64,000 nucleotides of DNA. It comes from Synechococcus sp. KORDI-49. GTDB lineage: Bacteria > Cyanobacteriota > Cyanobacteriia > PCC-6307 > Cyanobiaceae. The position numbers and the translations under genes were made by a program. The first letter of the stretch is position 1, and every line of letters starts with the position of its first letter. The notes under the pieces were generated by a model, which was given only the letters and a program-made list of their open reading frames with translations, made no database searches and was not told where the DNA came from. The DNA lies in the NCBI RefSeq assembly GCF_000737575.1, contig NZ_CP006270.1, positions 685,163 through 749,162 on the forward strand, written 5' to 3'. This document shows positions 58,213 through 64,000 of the stretch, in pieces.

Positions 58213-59295
58213 TTACGCGTGTCTCGTCGCTGTCTGGGCTGCCTGATCACAGGCCAACCGGCTGGCGACACCCTCGGCCAGGCCAGGAATCATCGGCCGA
58301 CCGCTGCGGATGCTCTCCGCCCACCAGCCCTGAACCCTCGCCACCGGAGCAATCCGGCCATCCGCCCATGTGGTTTCGAACGCCAGATCGGCATCGGCCT
58401 CGATCGGTCTCAGCGCCTCACCGGCAGCGGCATGCTGCAGCGCGAAGCCATGCACGTAATCCTTCTGATTCGGGCTGCCGAGGATGAGACAGCCCTCCGA
58501 GCCGTACACCTCCAGCCAGCAACCACGGCCGTTGCGTGCCACGGAGGCGAGATTGATCTGAGCGGGAACGGTGCTGTCGGCTCGTCCCTGCCACTGCAGG
58601 CGGGCCTGGATCAAGGAAACATCCTCGGAATCGACGGCTGCCATGCCCCCGTCACCAAGCGGACGCTCCAGGATCGAGGTGGCGTTGAGAGCCTGCACCC
58701 CGCTCAGCGGTCCGATCAGCCAGGCCAGGATGTCCATGGCATGGGTGCCGAGCGCGCCGATCACCCCACCACCCTCCGACGCCTGGGAATACCAGTTCCA
58801 GCCGCGGCTGGCATCGGCCCGGCTGCTCATCAGCCAGTCGAGTTTCACCAGCCAGGGGGTGCCCACCGCACCGGCCCGCAGCAGCCGCTCCGCCTGCATG
58901 AACAGGGGCACGGCCCGGTACTCGTAATTCACAGCGACAGAGAGCTGCCGCTCCATGGCCAGCCGCTGAAGATCCCTGGCCTGATCGGCCTGCAGTGCCA
59001 CCGGTTTCTCCAGCAGCAGATGCTTGCCCGCCAGGAGAGCCTGACGCGCCAGCTCGTGGCGGGGCGCCGGCGGTGTGGCGATCACGATCGCCTCGACGGC
59101 CGGATCCGCCAGCAGAGCCCCCCAGTCCGAATGACCGGGAAGGCCATGGGTGGAGCAGGCCTGCTCGAGACGGGCAGGGCGCGGATGCCACAGCGCAACG
59201 GGAGTCAGATCCGCATTTGCCTGAAGAGCGGGCAGATGCACCTTCTCACCGAAACCGAGGCCGGCGATGGCGACACCGATGGGTCGAGCGGTCAT
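58213..59295 (-). CDS. Gfo/Idh/MocA-family oxidoreductase
   Basis: The 360-residue NAD(P)-dependent sugar-type dehydrogenase begins MTARPIGVAIAGLGFGEKVH and has the EKP catalytic motif in GKHLLLEKPVALQADQA. The C-terminal alpha/beta domain contains GVIGALGTHAMDILAWLIGP, supplying the conserved histidine. The substrate is unknown; such enzymes often act on sugars or on biliverdin-like rings. It starts one base after the upstream gene's stop, so it closes an operon with accD. Confidence 0.88.
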   Translation of the reverse strand: MTARPIGVAIAGLGFGEKVHLPALQANADLTPVALWHPRPARLEQACSTHGLPGHSDWGALLADPAVEAIVIATPPAPRHELARQALLAGKHLLLEKPVALQADQARDLQRLAMERQLSVAVNYEYRAVPLFMQAERLLRAGAVGTPWLVKLDWLMSSRADASRGWNWYSQASEGGGVIGALGTHAMDILAWLIGPLSGVQALNATSILERPLGDGGMAAVDSEDVSLIQARLQWQGRADSTVPAQINLASVARNGRGCWLEVYGSEGCLILGSPNQKDYVHGFALQHAAAGEALRPIEADADLAFETTWADGRIAPVARVQGWWAESIRSGRPMIPGLAEGVASRLACDQAAQTATRHA

Positions 59296-59296
59296 C

Positions 59297-59671
59297 TCAG
59301 CTGGCGAGGGGGGCGTCACAGACGGCACCGATCACCGACACGATCAGCTCATCGCTGCCGGCGGCCTGCCACTGGGCACGGAAGCGGGGAATGCCGTTCA
59401 CCTGCTGATCCCGGTACAGCTTCTGGGCACAGTCGATCTGCATCACGAACAGCTCGCCGTTGCGGGGCGGCTCCCCATCCACGGCAGCCGGTGTGAACCG
59501 GCTCAGCACGGTGCGCAGCCCCTCGCGGTTCTCCCGCACACTGCCGCTGTCCCACCACTGCTGACCGGCCTCAGTCGCCGGAACCTCAACCCATTCAACA
59601 GGCCCCGCCCAGGCCGGAGACGCCCCCAGCACGAGAACGGCCAGAAGCGTGGCCAGAAGACGGACGATCAT
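59297..59671 (-). CDS. Exported surface-adhesin-E-like protein
   Basis: The 124 residues have a clear signal peptide ([20 protein letters not shown], cleavage near AWA). The mature part reads [20 protein letters not shown] and ends with [11 protein letters not shown] and a second cysteine in [10 protein letters not shown]. This layout resembles the small surface-adhesin E family, but the match is by eye only. It overlaps accD by 4 bases, so it is likely made from the same transcript. Confidence 0.68.
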   Translation of the reverse strand: MIVRLLATLLAVLVLGASPAWAGPVEWVEVPATEAGQQWWDSGSVRENREGLRTVLSRFTPAAVDGEPPRNGELFVMQIDCAQKLYRDQQVNGIPRFRAQWQAAGSDELIVSVIGAVCDAPLAS

Positions 59672-60549
59672 GCGCTGGCGAGCTCCAGGGCGGCACAGCC
59701 GTGCAGACGCAGCACTCTGGCCAGGGTGCTGCGCAGCTGGGTGCGGGGGACGATCACATCGACGAAACCGTGATCGCGGAGGTACTCAGCCGTCTGGAAA
59801 TTGTCCGGCAGCTTTTCACGCAGGGTCTGCTCGATCACGCGGCGGCCGGCGAATCCGATCAGCGCCTTCGGCTCCGCCAGGATCAGATCGCCGAGCATCG
59901 CGAAGCTGGCGGTCACCCCACCGGTGGTGGGGTGGGTGAGCAGCGGCATGTAGAGCAGTTCCGCCTCGCGATGACGCTCGAGCGCCCCGGAGATCTTGGC
60001 CATCTGCATCAGGCTGAGCATCCCCTCCTGCATGCGGGCACCACCGGAGGCGCAGACGATCAGCAGCGGCAGCTTCTGGGCCGTGGCCCGCTCGATCAGA
60101 CGGGTGATCCTCTCGCCCACCACCGAGCCCATCGAGCCACCCATGAAGCGGAAATCCATCACGGCCAAGGCCAGACCGATGCCTTCCACCCGGCAGAAGC
60201 CGCTCACCACACCATCCTTCAGACCGGTGGCCGCCTGACTCTCCCGCAGGCGATCGGCGTAGGCGCGTCGATCCTTGAACTCCAGGGGATCCATGGGGGC
60301 GAGATCCGCATCGAATTCCTGGAAGCTGCCGGAATCGGCGATCACCTCGATGCGTTCACCGCTGTCGATGCGGTGGTGGTAGCCGCAGCCGGCACAGACG
60401 CTGGCATTGGCCTTGAGATCCTTCAGGTAGACGACCTGGCCGCATTCGGGGCACTTGTTCCAGAGGCCATCACCTTCCTCCGGCTCCTGGCTCACCTTGC
60501 CGACGAACTGCCCTTTCCGGCGATCAGCGAACCAGTCGAACAGAGACAC
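59668..60549 (-). CDS. accD: Acetyl-CoA carboxylase carboxyltransferase subunit beta
   Basis: AccD and AccA transfer CO2 from biotin carrier protein to acetyl-CoA, the first step in fatty-acid synthesis. The 293-residue protein has an N-terminal zinc ribbon ([20 protein letters not shown] and AGCG) and a crotonase-fold domain with [30 protein letters not shown] and [12 protein letters not shown]. Length and order are normal. The ATG at 60549 follows the prepilin-peptidase gene by 22 bases. Confidence 0.97.
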   Translation of the reverse strand: MSLFDWFADRRKGQFVGKVSQEPEEGDGLWNKCPECGQVVYLKDLKANASVCAGCGYHHRIDSGERIEVIADSGSFQEFDADLAPMDPLEFKDRRAYADRLRESQAATGLKDGVVSGFCRVEGIGLALAVMDFRFMGGSMGSVVGERITRLIERATAQKLPLLIVCASGGARMQEGMLSLMQMAKISGALERHREAELLYMPLLTHPTTGGVTASFAMLGDLILAEPKALIGFAGRRVIEQTLREKLPDNFQTAEYLRDHGFVDVIVPRTQLRSTLARVLRLHGCAALELASA

Positions 60550-60571
60550 GGGAACCGCACGGTTCCGACCA

Positions 60572-61372
60572 TTAAAGACCCAGCAGGTGGAGCCACTGCT
60601 GCCACCACCAGAGGGGGCCCGTGAGCCAGACCAGCCAGATGCCGAGTGCGATGAAGGGGCCGAAGGGAAAGGCCTGCCGTGGCTGCAGCCGACCGCTCAG
60701 CCTCCCGGCTGCACCGAACAGGGCTCCCGCGAAGATGGCCAGGGCCATCGCTGCCGCGATGCCGGCAGCACCGAGCCAGGCGCCACCCATGGCCGCCAGC
60801 TTGGCGTCCCCCAAGCCGAGCGCCGGCTGACCGAGCAGCCGTTCCGCCAGGGCGCTGATGGACTCCATCAGCAGCAGAGCCAGACAGGCGGCGATCAGAT
60901 GATCCGCCAGAACGGGGATGCCAGCAGCAGCCGACAGCACCAGGCCCAGCACCAGCCCCCAGCGACAGAGCGGCTCGGGCAACCAGAGATGGTCGAGATC
61001 GATCAGCACCAGAGGCAGCAGCAGCGCGATCAGCGGCAGCCCCGCCCACGGCAGCAACCACAGCGGCAGTCCCCCGCCACCACTCTCGGCAACCGCCAGA
61101 GCCGACAGCCAAAGAGCTGCGCTGAGTGCTTCCACAGCTGGATATCGCCAGCTGATCGGGGCCTGGCAGTCGCGGCAGCGCCCGGCCAGGAGCAGCCAGC
61201 CCAGCAACGGCAGATTGTCGTGCCAGCGGATGGCATGACCGCAGCGGGGGCAGTGACTGCCGGGAAACACCACCGATTCGTCCCGCGGCAGACGCCACAC
61301 CACCACGTTGGTGAAACTTCCGACGCAGGCTCCAAGCAGCGCTGCCCAGAGCGGCGGGATCACACCTTCCAT
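60572..61372 (-). CDS. pilD: Prepilin peptidase (A24 family)
   Basis: PilD cleaves and N-methylates type IV pilins and related proteins. The 266-residue membrane enzyme has the N-terminal [17 protein letters not shown], the zinc pairs CPRC and CRDC, the first catalytic Asp in [10 protein letters not shown] and the second in [13 protein letters not shown]. Both domains are intact, so it is probably bifunctional. Its start overlaps the upstream gene by 13 bases. Confidence 0.93.
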   Translation of the reverse strand: MEGVIPPLWAALLGACVGSFTNVVVWRLPRDESVVFPGSHCPRCGHAIRWHDNLPLLGWLLLAGRCRDCQAPISWRYPAVEALSAALWLSALAVAESGGGGLPLWLLPWAGLPLIALLLPLVLIDLDHLWLPEPLCRWGLVLGLVLSAAAGIPVLADHLIAACLALLLMESISALAERLLGQPALGLGDAKLAAMGGAWLGAAGIAAAMALAIFAGALFGAAGRLSGRLQPRQAFPFGPFIALGIWLVWLTGPLWWWQQWLHLLGL

Positions 61373-61566
61373 CGCGGTCGTTGCTTGAAAGGGCGGCGGC
61401 GGATCAGATCCAAGGCGATGAACTCCTCATCCGGCAGCAGCACCGGCAGGTCGAACACCACCCGCCCCTCGCAGAGATCAGCGCTCAGCACAACACCACA
61501 GGGGTCTGCCCCCGCAGCGGCATTGCTGAGGAAGGAGAAGTAGACCTCCCGGGCACGGGCGATCAA
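61360..61566 (-). CDS. Short conserved-looking protein, start uncertain
   Basis: From TTG 61566 the product is 68 residues: LIARAREVYFSFLSNAAAGA and later VVFDLPVLLPDEEFIALDLI. The reading frame stays open to 61665 upstream, with coding-like sequence SPRWDRVDSRAL, but contains no ATG, GTG or TTG there. The true start may therefore be a rare ATT at 61653. Its end overlaps pilD. No family is recognised. Confidence 0.55.
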   Translation of the reverse strand: MIARAREVYFSFLSNAAAGADPCGVVLSADLCEGRVVFDLPVLLPDEEFIALDLIRRRPFKQRPRWKV

Positions 61567-61713
61567 CGCACGGCTGTCGACACGATCCCAGCGGGGTGAG
61601 CGGGAGGCACCGGAGGCTCCGCTGATCTCAAAGGAGGGCGTTGAAACGGAAATGGGCCCACCTGATCACTCAGACGAACCCACATTAGAGATGAATTGTG
61701 AACAGGAATCAGC

Positions 61714-62616
61714 TCAGCTGAGATTCTTCTGCTCTTCCACCATGCGGTGAATGATCGGAGTGAGGATCAGTTCCATCGCAAACCCCATCTTGCCGCCGTT
61801 CACCACGATGCTGGTGGGGCTGGACATGAAGGAATCGTGGATCATGTTCAGCAGGTAGCCGAAGTCGATCCCCCACTTCTCACGAGCTCCCTTGCGGAAG
61901 TGAATGATCACGAAACTTTCATCCGGTGTGGGGATGTTGCGGCAGATGAATGGGTTGGAGGTGTCCACTGTGGGAACCCGCTGGAAGTTGATGTCCGTCT
62001 CGCTGAACTGCGGGCAGATGTGGTTGATGTAATCCGGCATCCGGCGCAGGATCGTGTCGACGATCGCTTCGGCGGAATAACCGCGCTCGGCATTGTCGCG
62101 ATGGATCTTCTGGATCCATTCCAGGTTGGTGATCGGCACCACACCCACCAGCAGATCGGCCAGCGCCGCCACGTTGTATCCCTCACCCCGCACGCCACCG
62201 TGCAGGCCTTCGTAAAACAGCAGGTCGGTGCCTGAGGGAATCTCCTCCCAGGGGGTGAACTGACCGGGACCCAGATCGACACCGAGTCGTGCGTTGTGCT
62301 CGGTGGCTTCCTCGGGGCTGTGCAGGTAGTAGCGCTTCTGTCCGGTGCCGGTTTCGCCGTAGACCCGGAAAAGCTCCTCGAGCTTGTCGAACAGGTTGGC
62401 TTCCGGACCGAAGTGGGAGAAGTTCTCACCACGGGCCAGGGCGTCAGCCATGGCCTGCTTCATCGGCATCCGCTCGTAGCGGTGATAGCTGTCGCCCTCC
62501 ACCACCGCCGGCGTGATGCCTTCGCGAGCGAAGATGTGCTCGAAGGCGCGCTTGACGGTGCTGGTTCCAGCACCGGACGAACCGGTGACAGCGACTACCG
62601 GGTGACGCTTCGACAT
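61714..62616 (-). CDS. prk: Phosphoribulokinase, class I (proteobacterial type)
   Basis: PRK phosphorylates ribulose 5-phosphate to ribulose 1,5-bisphosphate, the RuBisCO substrate. The 300-residue protein has Walker A AVTGSSGAGTSTVKRAF, LFYEGLHGGVRG, LEWIQKIHRDNAERGYS, ETDINFQRVPTVDTSNPF and the late MELILTPIIHRM. This is the class I pattern seen in purple bacteria; plant and many cyanobacterial enzymes are class II (GDSGCGKST). The usual cyanobacterial thiol-control cysteines in the P-loop are absent. ATG 62616 gives MSKRHPVVAVTGSS. Confidence 0.96.
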   Translation of the reverse strand: MSKRHPVVAVTGSSGAGTSTVKRAFEHIFAREGITPAVVEGDSYHRYERMPMKQAMADALARGENFSHFGPEANLFDKLEELFRVYGETGTGQKRYYLHSPEEATEHNARLGVDLGPGQFTPWEEIPSGTDLLFYEGLHGGVRGEGYNVAALADLLVGVVPITNLEWIQKIHRDNAERGYSAEAIVDTILRRMPDYINHICPQFSETDINFQRVPTVDTSNPFICRNIPTPDESFVIIHFRKGAREKWGIDFGYLLNMIHDSFMSSPTSIVVNGGKMGFAMELILTPIIHRMVEEQKNLS

Positions 62617-62680
62617 CGACGCAGGGACTACGGGCTCGGCGAGTTTGCCAGATCGAGGCCCGTTTTCACCAATACAGACA

Positions 62681-63754
62681 TCAGAGCGCTTCAATCAGCG
62701 CCCTGCCCATGGCGCTGCAGCCCACCGGCGTGCAGCCCTCCGCCATCAGATCACCCGTGCGCAGACCCGACGCCAGCACCGTGTCGACGGCCCGCTCGAG
62801 ATCCGCCGCCGCAGCCGACTGCTTCAGGCCGATGCGCAGCATCATGGCGGCGGACAGCACCATCGCCATGGGGTTCGCCTTGTCCTGACCGGCGATGTCG
62901 GGGGCGGAGCCATGCACGGGCTCGAACAGTCCGGGACCATCACTGCCCAGCGACGCGGACGGCAGCATGCCGATGGAGCCGGTGAGCATCGCCGCCTCGT
63001 CACTGAGGATGTCGCCGAACAGATTGCCCGTGAGCAGCACATCGAACTGGCGCGGGTCCCGCACCAGCTGCATCGCGGCATTGTCCACATACATGTGGCT
63101 CACCTCCACATCGCCATAGCCGGGGGCCATCGTGTCGACGCGATCACGCCAGAGCTGACTCACATCCAGCACATTGGCCTTGTCCACCGAGCAGAGACGA
63201 CCACGACGCTCGCGGGCCAGATCGAAGGCCACCCTGGCGATCCGATCCACCTCCGATGCGGAGTAGGTCATGGTGTTGAAGCCCCGCTCCTCGCCGTCGG
63301 CCTCGATCCGCCCCTTGGGCTGACCGAAGTAGATGCCGCCGGTGAGTTCACGCACCACCATCAGATCCACGCCCTCGATCACCTCGGGCCGCAGGCTGCT
63401 GGCCCCGATCAGCGCGGGCACGATCTTCACCGGCCGCAGGTTGGCGAACAGCTGCATGCCGGCCCGCAGACCGAGCAGACCGGTCTCCGGTCGCTTCTCT
63501 CGGGGCAGGCTGTCGAAGCGGGGGCTGCCGATCGCCGCCAGCAGCACGGCATCCGCCTGCCTGCACGCCTCCAGTGTTGAGGCGGGCAGCGGCTCACCGG
63601 TGGCGTCAATGGCGCTGCCACCGATGGGCTGCTCCTCGAAGCTGAGCTGGAACCCGTGCCGCTCGCTCACCGTCTCCAGAAGCTGGCGGGCCACGGCGGT
63701 GATTTCCGGACCGATGCCGTCACCGGGAAGAAGAACGACGCGGTGCTGGGCCAT
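62681..63754 (-). CDS. leuB: 3-isopropylmalate dehydrogenase
   Basis: LeuB oxidises and decarboxylates 3-isopropylmalate with NAD+ in leucine synthesis. The 357-residue protein has [71 protein letters not shown] and [20 protein letters not shown]. All are standard. The ATG at 63754 is chosen over a longer reading. It lies 64 bases before the prk start. Confidence 0.97.
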   Translation of the reverse strand: MAQHRVVLLPGDGIGPEITAVARQLLETVSERHGFQLSFEEQPIGGSAIDATGEPLPASTLEACRQADAVLLAAIGSPRFDSLPREKRPETGLLGLRAGMQLFANLRPVKIVPALIGASSLRPEVIEGVDLMVVRELTGGIYFGQPKGRIEADGEERGFNTMTYSASEVDRIARVAFDLARERRGRLCSVDKANVLDVSQLWRDRVDTMAPGYGDVEVSHMYVDNAAMQLVRDPRQFDVLLTGNLFGDILSDEAAMLTGSIGMLPSASLGSDGPGLFEPVHGSAPDIAGQDKANPMAMVLSAAMMLRIGLKQSAAAADLERAVDTVLASGLRTGDLMAEGCTPVGCSAMGRALIEAL

Positions 63755-63786
63755 GGAGGACCGGTGCGACAGGACAGCCGCTGAGA

Positions 63787-64000
63787 TTACTGAGCAGAGT
63801 CCCGCTTGAGCTCCCGCAGCGTCCTGGCCATCTCCGGCAGCTTGCTGAAGGCCGCGGAACAGCGCAGCCACAACCGGTTGGGAATCGCCGGATACCCACT
63901 CACCACCTCACCGGCCGCCACCTCACCGTGCAGACCGCTCTTGGAGCTGGCGATGGCCCGATCGCCGATCACGGTGCGGTTGGCCACGCCCACCTGCCCC
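63787..64000 (-). CDS. lpxD: UDP-3-O-acylglucosamine N-acyltransferase, C-terminal part
   Basis: Only the last 70 residues or so are inside the window. The end of a left-handed beta-helix ([19 protein letters not shown]) is followed by [20 protein letters not shown] and the C-terminal helix [20 protein letters not shown]. These match the LpxD tail. The enzyme adds the second acyl chain to lipid A precursor in the cytoplasm. The 5' end continues beyond base 64000. Confidence 0.9.
   Translation of the reverse strand, partial: GQVGVANRTVIGDRAIASSKSGLHGEVAAGEVVSGYPAIPNRLWLRCSAAFSKLPEMARTLRELKRDSAQ

Overview
The window is very likely a chromosomal segment of a marine picocyanobacterium (Synechococcus/Cyanobium type, alpha-cyanobacterial lineage). 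It is GC-rich and tightly packed, with many 4-bp start/stop overlaps. It carries chlorophyll synthesis (chlH), a high-light-inducible protein, Calvin-cycle genes (prk, fba, tpiA) and cyanobacteria-only families (CGLD27, DUF3318, DUF3386, DUF2949, DUF3038, DUF4335). The phosphoribulokinase is of the proteobacterial class I type, which fits alpha-cyanobacteria. I found no tRNA, rRNA, IS element, integrase or CRISPR array. No gene-free stretch exceeds about 200 bases; the largest are 29746-29942 and 5342-5497.

Layout. 1-5341: a minus-strand run (DUF3318, rsfS, CGLD27, asparaginase fragment) diverging from carB. 5498-8791: a secreted-type protein of seven Ig-like repeats. 8840-15790: DUF3386, an alanine/glycine symporter, an ABC exporter, an S4 protein, tpiA, folP and a glycosyltransferase. 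15780-26006: chlH, dapB, hli, a UbiH-like monooxygenase, apt and several cyanobacterial conserved proteins. 26155-29201: an OmpR/EnvZ-type two-component pair and polyphosphate kinase 2. 29943-30965: a BspA-type leucine-rich-repeat protein with a dockerin-like end. 31304-34604: an arsenate-resistance locus in which arsR diverges from a GAPDH-arsJ pair, with a perfect dyad at the arsR start. 34591-38340: MscS channel, purS, purQ and an S66 carboxypeptidase. 38456-57003: a giant RTX/PPC/subtilisin gene followed by a VCBS/RTX gene, ending in a strong bidirectional terminator. 57082-64000: fba, a Gfo/Idh oxidoreductase, accD, prepilin peptidase, prk, leuB and the end of lpxD, all on the minus strand.

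The most unusual part is the extracellular set. Four proteins (5498-8791, 29943-30965, 38456-54593, 54607-57003) have no visible N-terminal signal peptide and end in EF-hand/dockerin-like modules. Three of them also carry a recognisable or possible cohesin-like beta domain. The giant gene would encode about 5,378 residues if one extra base near 43605 were removed. It holds a recent internal duplication, 55-residue tandem repeats with exact 165-bp spacing, about nine PPC-like domains, and a subtilisin domain with a complete catalytic triad and a P domain. Domain names come from reading motifs by eye; no database search was run.
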